Shown here piece after piece: positions 17,755-30,407 of a stretch of 64,000 bases of DNA; the first letter of the stretch is position 1; every line of letters starts with the position of its first letter. This DNA is from Calendula officinalis. Its lineage: Eukaryota; Streptophyta; Magnoliopsida; Asterales; Asteraceae. The stretch lies in contig OY970832.1 of NCBI GenBank assembly GCA_963853835.1, positions 3,678,001-3,742,000 of the forward strand, given 5' to 3'. The translations under genes and the position numbers were made by a program. Under the pieces are notes generated by a model. The model saw only the letters and a list, made by a program, of their open reading frames with translations, searched no databases and was not told where the DNA came from.

Positions 17755-18169
17755 GGGCCGAAGACTTGGTATTGTTCGGGCCGAACTTTGATTTGGGCCG
17801 AAGATGGTATGAATTAAAATGTTCGGGCCGAACTTCAATGGGCCGAACTAGGATTGTGCCGAACTTCTTGCTCGGGCCGAAGACTTTGAACTTCGGGCCG
17901 AAGACTGTTTCCGAAGACTTGTTGAACTGGGCCGAACACTTGGTTAAACAAAGTTCGGGCCGAACAGTTAACTGGGCCGAACTTCTTGCTCGATTGAATA
18001 TTAGCCGAACTATTGGGCCGAACTTGTTGGGCCGAAGAAGATTCTCGGGTCGAACAACAACTGGGCCGAACTTCAACTTGCTCGGGCCGAACTAGTGACT
18101 TGGGCCGAACTTCAACTTCGGGCCGAACACTTTGTTGTGCCGAACATGTTCATCATGTTTGAGCCGAAC
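17755..18169 (-). repeat. GGGCCGAA motif array in element leader
   Basis: About 16 perfect GGGCCGAA plus about six one-base variants over 415 bp, each followed by C or G, at irregular spacing; many are preceded by TTC, giving the near-palindrome TTCGGGCCGAA. In sense the motif is TTCGGCCC. The array sits between the primer site and the gag-like region. Open frames across it on both strands are by-products of the repeats. Confidence 0.85.
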
Positions 18170-18593
18170 ACTTTGACGTACAATCTTCGTTCGTTCTTTT
18201 CTTCACTCTTTTGATCCGTTTTTGCTTAATTCTTCACCAATATCAATGATTCCAATCACAATATACTCGAATTTGATTTCCTAATCATCTGATCTGATCA
18301 AATAACCCAAAACATAACACATTTGATCGAATTTGTTGAATTACAGACACTTTTTGAACTTTTCTAGTTTTTCATAAAAATCATCAAATTGAGAGCAATA
18401 CTTGATGGATTGGATTGAAATTTGATTCTATTGTGCTTAGAATCAATGGAGAAACATGAATCTTCAATCAAATCTTCAATTCGAAACAAAAATTTACAAC
18501 ATTAATTTCACAGCTCGAACACAACTTTTCTTCAAAAATTCTCAGATCTGAACGAATCTAGCTTGAATTTGGATCTACTCTGAAAGAGTTTTT

Positions 18594-18605
18594 GCTCTGA
18601 TACCA
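18594..18605 (-). other. Primer binding site (initiator tRNA-Met)
   Basis: In sense TGGTATCAGAGC, two bases after the 5' LTR. It fixes the orientation of the element as minus. Confidence 0.95.
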
Positions 18606-18607
18606 AT

Positions 18608-18921
18608 TGAGAGATCTAATGAGATTGAAATGAAGCTAATTCATGGTGATTTGAAGAAGAATTGAAGATTAAGTGTGTGTGTTCTTGGTGTAATGAGTGT
18701 GTGTAGTTGAGAGAGAAAGATGGAGGGAAGGAGCTTTCAAAATTAAAAATTGCAATTAATGAGAGAAATCTTACATCACAAGTCATCACAAGGGGTATTT
18801 ATACCCTAACCTCTAAACATGCTTAATTAAGCACTAACTAAGCCTAAGACTAGTTTATCATTTAAACAATGTTACACAACTAGTCCCTATACTATTTGAT
18901 ACAACATATTTTATCCTAACA
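18608..18921 (-). repeat. 5' LTR of non-autonomous element
   Basis: 314 bp, near-identical to 12262-12575; flanked on the right by the AAGAT target duplication. Confidence 0.95.
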
Positions 18922-18926
18922 AAGAT

Positions 18927-21900
18927 GAAGTCCAAAAATTTAGTAGGAAATAATATAATTTTTTTAAAAATTTTCATGCTATAAAACAAGGGTATGACAG
19001 AAATGGTCGAGCATTATTTTCGTCTTATTACTACTTGGAGAGTGATTCTTATTCTAGATGTCCGGTTAAGTTATTATGACTATAATTTAACTTGATATTA
19101 CTTGTCAATGGTCATCTTCACATGGAATTGAATATTGTGGTTTGTGTTTGGAAACAATTTTGAAAGGATGATATTTTATTATCATAAAATTAAAAAATTA
19201 TTTACCAATCATTTAATGGGCCATATCGGTGGTCTTAGGTCAAATTTTTTTATCTAATGAAATCTAAAATTCTTAAACTACATCCTCTAATTAACTAAAA
19301 TATTAGTACAAAGTCAAGATTTCATATCGAAACGTTTTTAACAAAAATTCCGCGTTATTTCCTTCCAAAACTAATCAAGAAGAACCATGAATGCAATCAT
19401 ACCCAAGAGTTGCGGGCGGGTAAAATAAAAAAAAAATACATTGATATAATCATCCAACCTTATTTGCAAGAGCCACAATAACTTCGGCTAATCTGCGTAT
19501 ATATTCACGAATCCATCAATCTTTGGAGTATGGTTAATTTTTGACACGAGGGGACTTTCGACCGTATTAAATTCACGAGAATGTTGTAGAGGATGAGAAC
19601 ACTTAAGCTTGTGGACAATATTAGCAAGTTAGTTATAGTCATAATAGCACAATTTGGCAATGTCATGTAAAGCTCATTAACTCCCGATCATTTGGAACCA
19701 CATACAATTAGGGTTTAGAATGAGTTGGAGAGAATGAGTAATTGAAGTCCATGACATGATGCCACCTACAATTATGGATGTGCCATAATCATTCATGCAA
19801 ATCTAAATTCATCATATTATGCATTTATAAATATACATTCCCTCCTGCATACGGCGGTTATGCCCAATTCAATTCCCTCTTGATTCTTCAACTTGTTCTG
19901 CATCCACAAGTTTTATTCGTGGATCATAACACTTCAGTTGTTAAATTATTAATTCTCCTGCCATTTTTTTAACATAAAATCTGTATTTTCGTCGTTTTGG
20001 TTTGTCAGTCGACCATTATATATCAACGTAGTACATGCCAACTAGTTATTACTCGTTATCACAAGTACTGAGGTGATTTATATACAGCTAACGCATATGG
20101 TAGTCGGTAGAATTTACAATCCTTGGATAAGTCACAATTTCAAGTTCTTTTACAACTAATTTGATCATCAAAAGTATCATATAGCAAATAAAATGTTGAA
20201 GTCGTTATATCAATTGAAACAATCATTTAGACATACATGCTATTGAGTGAATATAACAAAAATATATTGACAAAAAGTATATTGTTATTTCGTTAAAAAT
20301 TGCATTATGTTATACTTTTTTTTAGGAAATCACAAATATAGTTTTTACAGTCTACACAAAATTTCACATATTGTCAACTACTTAAAAAAATTACAATATT
20401 AGTCCTTTTTTGATGCCTCTTGCAACTACAGTCCTATAACATAACGTTCATTAAAGTTAATGTTAAAAAATCACACCCTTAGCCATTTGAAATTACAACG
20501 GTGATCATTTTTCTGTTACAATATTTGACGGACATTAGGTTAGAGGAGTAAATGACTGTAGAAGCTAAAGGTTTCTGGAAAAGAACTATATATAAAATAT
20601 AATTTTCTAAAATAAATGATTATACGTAAAATTTGGGTTAAAGCTTAAGGACCATCTTTGTAATTTTTTTATATTTTTGCTTAACCTAAAGATTATGAAG
20701 AAAATAAGTACTTTTTTTGTTTTTTTAACGCATAAAAATTAACAGATTATATAAGTGATTTGGAAATTTGAATTTTATCAAAGGATAGTAGATATATTAA
20801 TTAGTTGAATTTTGTTAGGATTTGTAGAAAACGCACGGAAGAAAAGTGTACTGTGTAGATTTTTCCTAAAGGTTCTAGTATTTATATTGTTTATAATTAT
20901 TTATTTAGTTATAGGGAATGTGACATGACCTAGAGTTGATTATGAGCTTGAAAAACTTATTTCATTAATTTGCCCGTTGATGCACGCTAATTACAAATTT
21001 TGGAAAATGATACCCAAAAAAATAATTTATATCCTAATTTTTTTTTGCATGAACTAAAAAAGTGTATAAATTGTCTTCTATAAATCTTATTACTCATTTA
21101 ATCAATATAATAATTCAAATTAAAAAATAAGATTATAAAAAATTAGAAAAGAGAATACAGATTTTATGAATAAAATAATAAAATATGAAAGATTTAATAG
21201 GATGATATGCAAATTTTCAAATAAAAATATAAACTACATAATTCTTGTGTTTCACGTTCTCACTTCTCAGGATACAAGAAAATGAATACTTAACGAAAAC
21301 AAAAAAAAATGCATTCTTTTCCCAAATGCATCCCATCAAATAGGATTCACTTAAAGAGTCAACTTTCTTCATTCTTTTCTTGACGTTTTTGAAGTGTTTA
21401 CCTTAAAACTAACGATAAAAATATTTTATAAAGGTTAAAAGTGAACATGGTTTTTCAATTGAGTACTCTAAAACTGATTAACTGAGTTTTGTACTATTCT
21501 TAATCACTAAATGTGCAACAAAAACATTATTATAACTTATTAATTTGATCTTAAATTCTCGCATCACTTTCTTTTAATTTAAATATATTAAAAGGAAATT
21601 ATATTTTTTAATTCGTAAAAAATTATAAAGAAATTAAAAATATGTAAAAAAAAATACGATTAAATTAACAAGGGAGTGTACTAAATTAAAAATTCCTCAA
21701 AATTTCAAGATATTATATTACACTTTTAATAATCAGTATAATAGAAAACCAACCAAATTCTAAGATATTAAACTAAATTTTGGGCCATATATATATATTA
21801 TTCATCTCTCTAGTACAGTAGTACTAGTTTAATCACCGGCCATACCCCACCTAGTAATCTTTTTCCCCCCTACAAAACCACGGTGCAAGTGTGCAACAGA

Positions 21901-21997
21901 GTATCCACCCAACACACATTTTTGCTAAACATTAATCAAATTCTCCATTAATCGATCAACTTTCAAAAAACCTCCATATTTTGGATCATTTGAAAAA
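18927..21997. other. Intergenic region upstream of the FUSC gene
   Basis: AT-rich, with no coding region recognised. TATA-like repeats at about 21786-21800 lie some 200 bp before the ATG at 21998 and are the best core promoter candidate. Confidence 0.5.
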
Positions 21998-24900
21998 ATG
22001 GGAGTCAAAACGGTGGTTGCGCCACTCCATGCAGGCGCCATATGGCGGGAAAGACTAGGCTCCGCCTTAAGAACCGCCATAGCATGCACCATAATCGGCT
22101 GCACCGCCCTCTACGGCCCATCCCACATCCGCCGCCAGATTCAATACCCTTCTGTCGCTTACGTCACCGCTATCCTCATAGTTTCCGATGCAACACTCGG
22201 TACCACGTTAAGAGGCTTCTGGCAAGCATTTTGCGCCACCGTGTTGGTGGTCCCGTCGACCATCTTCTGTCTTTGGATGGTGGGTCCGGAGAGATTCACG
22301 GAGACTAGTGCCGCCGTTGCGGTGGCTATAAGTTCGTTTCTGGTAGCGCTGCCGGAGTGTCTACCGTTGTTGTCTAAACGCATTGGGTTTGCTCAGCTGG
22401 TGATTATTTATGTCGGTGCGGTGGTTCGTGGTAGTGATGCCGGACCGGTGACACATCCGGTTCATATTGCGGCGTGCACCGCCCTTGGTGCGACGGCTTC
22501 TGTTGTTGCTTTGATACTACCGTATCCTAGGCTGGCCGTGAATGAGGTAATAATTTATTTATTTTTTTACTTATTTAATCATTTTCAACATACCATATAA
22601 TTTTATTAAAGCCAATTAATATCTAAGTGAACTTTTAGATCTAGTGGTTAACTCTTTGTGAGATCAAAGCCATGACCTCTTGACACTGAAAATGAAAATA
22701 AATAATATTATTTTTTGATTATGATGTTAGAATATTATAAAGAAATTCTAAGAAGAAAGTTGTCGCTGTTAAAATTCGAAAATGCAAGATTATGGTTTCA
22801 AAGTTAACTTTTTTTGTACGAGGTTTTAACATGTGAGTAGTTAACTTTTCCACTTGTCAGTTAAAGGTTATAAACTCAGCCATACCCATCATGTTTTCAA
22901 AGTAGTTTTTTTAACGGATATTTTGTTCAAAAAAGGACAATAATCCACAACCTATACACATAAACTTCGAACACCGCTTGATTATAAACATTTTTATTTT
23001 AAAAGTAGTAAATACCTAAAACGGAAGGTTTTATTTTCAACTTGGATTTAAAGAGTCAAAGAATTAAACTATTAATAACCTTTGTAATAAAAACAATATA
23101 TTTATTTCTTATTAGGTAATTGTAAATTCAGTTTCCCTTATTTATATATACAAATCAAGAGTCAAAACATTTTAATAAATAATTTATATCAATAGCAATA
23201 TTTACTAATTATTACTCCGTATTAGGTACATGTAAATTGTAGGTTTAAATAAATATACAAAGGTATTAATGGCACATATAAATAATAGAAAATTCATAAC
23301 TTTATATTTTGTCTATATGATCTGATTTATAGAATCGAGAAACAAATACACAATCTCTTTAAATGAGCGATATGAGAACACTAAGATGTAGAAACGGAAA
23401 ACTAATATGAAATTCAAACTAATAAATCATCTTTTATCCAAATAAATCAAAAAAAAAAACATAAATAGAAAAAATAGAGTTCGACCCTATTTGATGCATC
23501 TAATTTATAATAAATTTAGATCGGTTTTATCATTATCGTTTGTTGGATTCAAACAAATAATTAAAACGTTTTTAATTAATTGTAGGTGAAGAAGCAATTC
23601 CAATTATATACGGAAAATGCATCCGAAAGAAGCAGTCTTTATATAAAAGCTTTCTTGAGTGAAGACAAATCAATAGCAGAAGACCTCATTTCACAAGCTG
23701 AGCCCATTGCTCAATCAGGATCCAATCTTGTTAACCATATCAACAAAATCCAGGTAATTAACCACAAAATTACAAAAACCCGGATTTGATTGTCGTTTTC
23801 AAAACATCACCTATGAAATATGAATATCGAGTAATTACATACGACACCATGAGAAAATTGTCGTTTAGTGGCTGGTACATAAAAAAAGTCACTAAAAGAA
23901 AAGAAAAAAAATGAATAGGTAAGAAAAAATCGTCGGTAAAACCTATATACAGTAACACAGATAAGTTTTGATCCTTCGTGACACATTTATGATTTATTTG
24001 ATTAAAAGTATCACTAATTAAAAAATAAAACATTTTAAGTTTTACCACATTTTTTTCTTCATTGTGTCATCAAATGACAATTTCTTTGTAATGTGATATT
24101 AATTATGTTTCTTATTAATCATGTAGGAAGGTGTAAAGTGGGAAAAATACCGTATACGTGACTTCAAAAATAGTTTCATGAAAATGGAAGATAGAGTAAA
24201 CGACATTGAAACACCGATTAATGGAATGAAAATGGTGTTATCGGCCGTTTCAGATTTCCCGGTTGATATCATAAACCACGAGCTAAAAACCGTCTTACAA
24301 AGTGCACGAGTGAAACAAACCTTAAAACTCGATCACGCAAAATGTTTTGTACCGTGTGATGTTGCAATGACGGTACCCGAAAGAAAAGACGAACTTTTTG
24401 AAAATTCATTACAACCTCTAGCAAACGCTTCACCAACCCACAAACATTTACCCGTTTTTTTCTTCTTATCGTGTTTTGAATTACTTGTAAACAACTCAAA
24501 CATGAACCCTAAACCCGAGTCACTAAATGGTCAAAAAGTTGATGTAGCCGAAGAACCAAGGGTAACCCGAAATGTGGCTCAATCGAGTAAAGAAAGGATG
24601 GTGTTTGCTCTAAAGTGCTCGATATCGTTAGGTTTAGCCGTGCTTCTTGGAATGTTTTTTGACCAAAAGAACGGGTATTGGTCGGGTTTGACTATAGCCA
24701 TAAGTTTTGTAGAAGGAAGACAGCCGATTTTCACGGTTGCAAATGCTCGGGTTCAAGGTACAGCGATCGGTTCGGTTTATGGGGTGCTCGGTAGTTGTCT
24801 TTTGAACCAATTTTCAGAAATAAGATTCATAATTCTTCTACCATGGATCGTTTTCACAAGCTTGTTACACCATAGTCAAATGTTCGGTGAAAGTGGCGGC

Positions 24901-25779
24901 ATATCGGCGGTGATTGGAGCACTTTTGATACTTGGCCGGAAAAATTATGGCCCGCCAAAAGAGTTCGCGATTGCTAGAATAACCGAGGTTTCAATTGGGC
25001 TTTTCTGTATGGTTTTGATTGAAATCTTGCTTCAACCGGTTAGATCAACGACTCTCGTGAAGCGACAATTGGCCCGATGTTTTGGAACGTTAGATGATTG
25101 CTTACACCGAATTGCAAGTCCGAAAGAAAACGTTGATCAGAATTTTCTTTCAATGAAAGAAAACTTAAAAAGATTGAGATCGGATATAAAAGAATTCGAG
25201 AACTTAATCAAAGACGCGAATTCCGAGCCTAATTTCTGGTTTTTGCGGTTTAATGGTTCTTACTATGATAACGTGAGAAAAACATTATCGAAAATGGTCA
25301 ATTTGATGACGATAATGATCTATAACATGGAGTTTATAGCAAGTTTGTCTCAAAGTTGTGATGGTGGTTTGAAGGAGATTCAAGAACACATAAACAACAA
25401 TTTAAAGTCGTTTAAGGAAAACACGAGCCCATGTGTCAAACGTCTACAAGACATCATTCTAGTGAAGTCTATCGACACAAGTGAAGACCATTTACAAGAG
25501 AGTCAAAGATTTGTTGACTTAGAATCGGGAAACCAGTCAACTTTTGACTCCATGTGTATGCCAATTGTTCCTGCTACAGATAAAATTCACGGGGACGAAG
25601 AACGTAAAGCGAAAACGATTCTTCACTTGAATTCGTTAGGGTTTTGCATTGTAAATCTTATGGAAGAAACAATGGTGGTCGAAAAACAAATTAAACAGAT
25701 CATTAGAAGTTCGAATCCTACAAAAAGGGTAGATTTTACCAAGTTATACCACAAGATCGGTGTAGCAAATGCGTCATGA
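21998..25779 (+). CDS. FUSC/AaeB-like membrane transporter, three exons
   Basis: Exons: 21998-22546, 23586-23753, 24127-25779, all phase 0 with GT-AG borders (GAG/GTAATA, TGTAG/GTGAAG, CAG/GTAATT, TGTAG/GAAGG), giving about 789 residues. Exon 1 encodes about six hydrophobic segments (roughly residues 25-175) typical of the N-terminal half of fusaric acid resistance-type proteins. Exon 2 and early exon 3 are a soluble helical part. A second membrane block follows from about residue 397 (LKCSISLGLAVLLGMFFDQK, then YWSGLTIAISF) to about 545, and the C-terminus is soluble. Plant members are annotated as p-hydroxybenzoate efflux pump subunit-like; the substrate in plants is not established. Assignment rests on remembered family features. 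Confidence 0.85.
22625..22690 (+). repeat. SINE-like fragment in FUSC intron 1
   Basis: Contains AGATCTAGTGGTTAACTC, like a tRNA-type A box, and a weak B-box-like stretch further on. Only a short piece; assignment is tentative. Confidence 0.25.
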
Positions 25780-28700
25780 AGATCGAAACACGCATGTTTC
25801 ATAAAACGAAAACAAGAGTATTGAATTTGAACGAACAGTTTCTTGCGGCACAAGAAATTCAAAAATCAAAAGGTTACAAGTTCCACAGATTATGAAGTAC
25901 TCTCGCGAAAAAAACATGTGTTGCAAGATAGAGAAATTAGTATGTAAAAAAGCAAGCTTATGTAATTTTTAATAAAACCGCTTCATTAGGCAATATATTC
26001 AAATAGTTCATCTCATTAACAAAACTATACTAATTTTCAAACTTATTTAAATTTATTAAGCTAATAAGCTCAAAAGTCTTTTAAATAAGTTTTCCCTAAT
26101 CAATAATCCTTGTCATGACTCATGACTTAATATCTTAAATCAAACATTCTCAATCACTAAACAAGCAATAAGATGCATTAGACAGGTAACAGTAAGAATC
26201 AAGGTAATCTATGCTGGAAAAAAGGTATCACATAAACAGATTTCATCACAAAAAAAAAAAAAAAAACGTTTAACGATAAATAGAACAGATTAGGAACACA
26301 AAAATGCATACGCATATTGATCCGATGCTTAATTCAAAACAAAATTAAGCTGAATGTGATTACAACAGTCACGTGAACCTAAAAAACAGTATTCAGATAG
26401 ATTAAAGGAGATAAGATACAGCAGAAATGAAATTAGAAGTATAAACCTAATAAAATGAGGCTAATCTTACAAGATCTACAAACGATAATCTACATACATA
26501 CACTAATATGTTTGTTTGTGTGATTTTGATGAAGAACAGAAGGAAACGGGAGCTTCAAACCTGTGAATTGAGACGCGAAGTGACTGCAACGAAGAACCCT
26601 GTGAATACGACTAATGTATGATTTTAGTAATGGGCTGATATAATTCATAAGATTATAGATATTGGGCCTACGTTTATCCAACATGGGTTAATGAGTTGTG
26701 ACCCAATCAAAAGCCCGTAAGTAATCATTGATTTCAAAGATGAAAAAAAGCCCGTGTCAGAATTTATCATGTGTTTGGTCAGAAGAGAGAAAACCGATGT
26801 TGCGTTGAGGCGACACAGAGTCTTACCAATTGATTATATCGTATTTGAAATCGGGACTTGTGTTCAGTAATCCACCTTTGGATATTGGTGTTAAGAAAAA
26901 TCTGAAAATCATAGATATAAAAAAAGAATAGTTGATATCCATTATTTTAAATATTGAAATTGGATAGTATTTTCAAAATCTAAAATAATCAAAAACTATC
27001 CTATATTTTTTTTTATATATTCAAAAATCCAGATACCTAATTTTTAACATCACTACTTTGATATCTCAAAACATATACTAGTAGTATTGTATTATGGACT
27101 TTAAAACTATTTCCTTTTGATAAAAATAACATTATTTTATTATTTCTATGCAACCAACGTGCATTATATTTTACGATTAGATGTAATCAAATTACATGAG
27201 TATTAAGATCTAAGAGAAATTTTCATCATTCATTATTTGCAATAAAAGTTCGTTTATAGTTCCTTGTTTGTTTGGGTTTTTTTACCTCCTTTCTCTAATA
27301 ATATTTTGCTTAATAAAAAATTAAGATTATTAAAGGAAAAATAATGTTTTTTCTATTAGTTTGAATGTGAATCAAAATATCCCAGTATCCATGGCGTAGG
27401 AAGGGGAAAAGTGGAACAGCCAAGATCATGCCACAACTTCAGATTTTCAACGTGCATTTTTTTCCTTTATACGACTCAAAGTTATATTCATCGACTCTTT
27501 ACACACATATGTAATATGTGATGTATACATCGAATTACTAATCATTAAAGAGCATATATTTTATTTACACGTAAGCCATTGATTTTATTTTATTTGTTTC
27601 TCAGTTAACAATAATAATAGTAATAACAACGTGGCAAGGCCTACAACCTTTTTTTCATTATGAACCTAATTGATAGTACTCGATGCTTTTAAATTGTTTT
27701 TAGCAGTACATATTTGGAATATTTAATTGATAGTTAAGTACTTTGTCAAACTATAAATCAAATTTAATTATTTCACACGTTACTTCCTTTATCTATTAAA
27801 TAGCAATTTCGTTTTATATATTTCTAATTAACAATATTACAATAAATACTTAATAATAATACAAAACACATATTGTAACAAATTTAAAAAAAAAAATTCA
27901 AAAAACTATTATTTAATTAAATTTAATAATTAAGTTTTAAAATCTATAAAAATTGACACCAACATTTAAATCAACTGAAAATTTAGTTTTTCAAACTTAA
28001 ACATATATAAAATAAAAAAAAATAAAACTTCTAATCTATCGAAATAAAATATTCATTTTTTAACAAAAAAATGAGATTTAAAAAAAAAAAAAACTTGGTT
28101 CACAGCCGTTCAACCATTATGGTCTAACTCAGTTCACAGTTAACTTGTCATTTAAAGTGGTTCATAAACATTCTATTAATCCACTTAATTTGATAAGACA
28201 TAATTCTCATTTCTCGATCCAACCGATCCGACAGTCAATTTAAAGGCGTTTTAAAACATTGAGTAAAATATTTCTTTAATTAATATTATGTTTTCAATGT
28301 ATCTTTATTCTCGTACTTTTAGAGTGTGCGTACGGAGGTGCGTCCCCCCTTGCATCTCCCACTTGGTTGTCATTTTTGGACGCATCCCTCCCTTGACATG
28401 GAATGCCCTCCGACGCGTCTCCAATGCTCAATGGTCGCCATTTTTCAAATAGGAGGGAAATATTTTCAAAAGGAATGAGTTTGGTTGCCTGTACGTGGAT
28501 TTAATTGAGATTTTTCATTTGTTTTGTCGCAAGAGAAAAAACTGATTGTCATTAAGATCGGTACCGGCCTTGAGGGTAGCCATGATAAGCTCACGCCTAT
28601 AGCAAAAATATCAAATGGTCCCATAATTCTTTAGATCGTATTATTTTCAAACCATATTTTTAAATTCTTACTTCTTCCTTGTATTCTCAATACTGGTTAT

Positions 28701-29218
28701 AGGTAATGTGAACGTCAAAATAATTTTCGACAAATATTTTTATATTTTTTGCATTAATATTTGTTTTTACAATTATGATAGAGGTCTAAAATTAATGTTC
28801 GCCTAGGACCCTGACAAACTCAGAACCGACCCTAATTAAGATACTTGATTTAGTCATTATTATAGTAATCACCCCTTACAGACAATTCAATATGAATCAT
28901 CCTCTTATAAATTCACGACCAACAAAATAATTAAACTCCATATGCCATGACCTCGAAATTCGCTGTGAGTTATGCTTCACATGAAAGTCAAACTATATCA
29001 TTTCCTTTTCTACGTTCTCTATCTTCATCGGTTCATCCCTTTGCATATGGTCAACGCGTTGCTCTTGGTATAAAATATTAAAATATAACCATTATATAAC
29101 TACTAACAAAAATATCTATGTAAAAAAAATTCACATCACCTATCTCAACTAATTATTGTGAATTAACACTTCAATTATATTTTAACGTATACAAGATAAA
29201 ACTATAGTATAAAGTTAT
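25780..29218. other. Intergenic region, no gene recognised
   Basis: AT-rich. GC-richer patches at about 26500-26870 and 28320-28450 have no frame that I can assign. About 28555-28850 has ends reading ATCGGTACCGGCC and GAACCGACCCT, which may be an old short transposon; this is unproven. Confidence 0.4.
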
Positions 29219-29405
29219 TTTATACCCCATCCGTCCCGCAAAAAAGTTTATATTTCTCCTTAAAATTTTGTTTCACAAAAAAAATTACATTTCTCAAATT
29301 TGGGGTCCACATAATAAAATTATATTATTAACAATCATTCCACTAATAAAATACTTTTTCTCTCCACTAACTATCTCCTAAAAGATTGTACTCACTGAAA
29401 TTGGC
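29219..29405 (+). mobile_element. Truncated Stowaway-like MITE
   Basis: Starts CCCATCCGTCCC and shares long stretches with the MITE at 41164-41414 (the TTTCTCCTTAAAATTTTG and ACTAACTATCTCCTAAAAGA blocks), but the right inverted terminus is lost. Confidence 0.6.
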
Positions 29406-29543
29406 AATAATAAAGACGTGCTAAAAATAAAAAATGAAATCATTATTTAAAGTAACATTCAAATTAATTATTTTCAAAACCATTTATCCCGAAAATTGTT
29501 GGAATAAAAAAAGAAAGATACACGATAATGATAACAAGATACA

Positions 29544-29575
29544 CCATCCATCCATCCATCCATCCATCCATCCAT
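29544..29575 (+). repeat. (CCAT)n microsatellite
   Basis: Seven or eight tandem CCAT units about 100 bp before the AIR12-like ATG, probably in its promoter or leader. Confidence 0.95.
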
Positions 29576-29672
29576 TCACTATATATATATACGACTCGAT
29601 CCATGCATATACAAAAAGATCACTACAATTAACCCGGCCCACCGTCGTTAAACATTTTTAACCACCGTCAAC

Positions 29673-30407
29673 ATGGCCGTCCTCCGTCCATCACCACCCT
29701 TCTTCTTCCTCATGCTCACATTCACATTACTCATTTCACTCTCATCACCGGTGCACTCACTCGCATGCTCATCGGAAAAATTCTCAAACAATAAACTATA
29801 CTCAAACTGCAGCGATCTACCAACCCTAAATTCCACCCTTCACTGGACTTACACCCCTAAAAACTCCTCCCTCTCGGTGGCTTTCATTGCACCTCCGGCG
29901 ACAGATGACGGCTGGATTGCATGGGCAATCAATCCCACCGGTACCGGAATGGTAGGGTGTCAGTCGTTTATAGCGTTTAAAGATTCTAATGGATCCATGA
30001 CGGTGAAGACGTATAATATTAGTTCGTATTCGTCGATCGTTGAAGGGAAGATTGCATTTGATGTGGTGGAGTCTAGTGCGGAGTTTTCCGGTGGGGTTAT
30101 GAAGATTTTTGCGACGGTGAAGTTGCCGGAAACGATGACTGAGCTGAATCAAGTGTGGCAGGTTGGTGCGTCGGTGAAGAATGGTTTCCCGGCGAAACAT
30201 GCGTTTTTGCCGGCTAATATGAAGGCAATGGATAAACTGCAATTGGTAATGACGGCTAGTAGTAATGGTACCACCACCGGTAATACCACCGCCAGCAGTC
30301 CCACCGCCGGTAGTCCCACCGCTGCTCCAAGTACTAATTCGGGTTCTCGTATCGCCGGAGTTTATGGGATTGCTATCTTTTTTGCATGTTTGTTGGGATT
30401 CTTCTGA
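29673..30407 (+). CDS. AIR12: AIR12-like DOMON protein, GPI-anchored
   Basis: A single-exon protein of 244 residues. N-terminal signal peptide (about 1-30, hydrophobic, ending near VHSLA). A DOMON (DUF568) domain spans about 45-190, with DDGWIAWAINP and TGMVGCQSF; the Met in GMVGCQ and the His in AKHAF are at the places of the axial heme ligands reported for AIR12. A Ser/Thr/Pro-rich linker (about 195-225) follows, then a hydrophobic C-terminus typical of a GPI signal. Family members are apoplastic b-type cytochromes on the plasma membrane, implicated in redox and auxin responses. A TATATATA stretch at about 29580-29592 is the probable core promoter. The start ATG is the first in frame before the signal peptide. 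Confidence 0.88.
   Translation: MAVLRPSPPFFFLMLTFTLLISLSSPVHSLACSSEKFSNNKLYSNCSDLPTLNSTLHWTYTPKNSSLSVAFIAPPATDDGWIAWAINPTGTGMVGCQSFIAFKDSNGSMTVKTYNISSYSSIVEGKIAFDVVESSAEFSGGVMKIFATVKLPETMTELNQVWQVGASVKNGFPAKHAFLPANMKAMDKLQLVMTASSNGTTTGNTTASSPTAGSPTAAPSTNSGSRIAGVYGIAIFFACLLGFF

Larger units (their letters stand above)
12262..18921 (-). mobile_element. Non-autonomous copia-type LTR retrotransposon
   Basis: A 6,660-bp element on the minus strand. LTRs of 314 bp lie at 12262-12575 (3' LTR) and 18608-18921 (5' LTR), with about seven mismatches by eye. AAGAT target duplications flank it (12257-12261 and 18922-18926), and the initiator-Met primer site is at 18594-18605. Inside, in sense order, are a leader with a GGGCCGAA array, a frameshifted gag-like coiled-coil region, a 47-codon RNase H tail, a 2.5-kb noncoding region with covarying hairpins and several polypurine tracts, and the 3' LTR. 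Protease, integrase and reverse transcriptase are absent, so it must rely on another element. Confidence 0.95.

Noticed and set aside
17744..18095. Overlapping open frames of about 110 codons on both strands
   Set aside because: They arise from the GGGCCGAA repeats, which contain no stops in several frames; the translations are simple repeats.
29826..30242. 138-codon antisense frame across the AIR12-like gene
   Set aside because: Shadow frame of a GC-richer coding region; the sense frame has a signal peptide and a DOMON domain.
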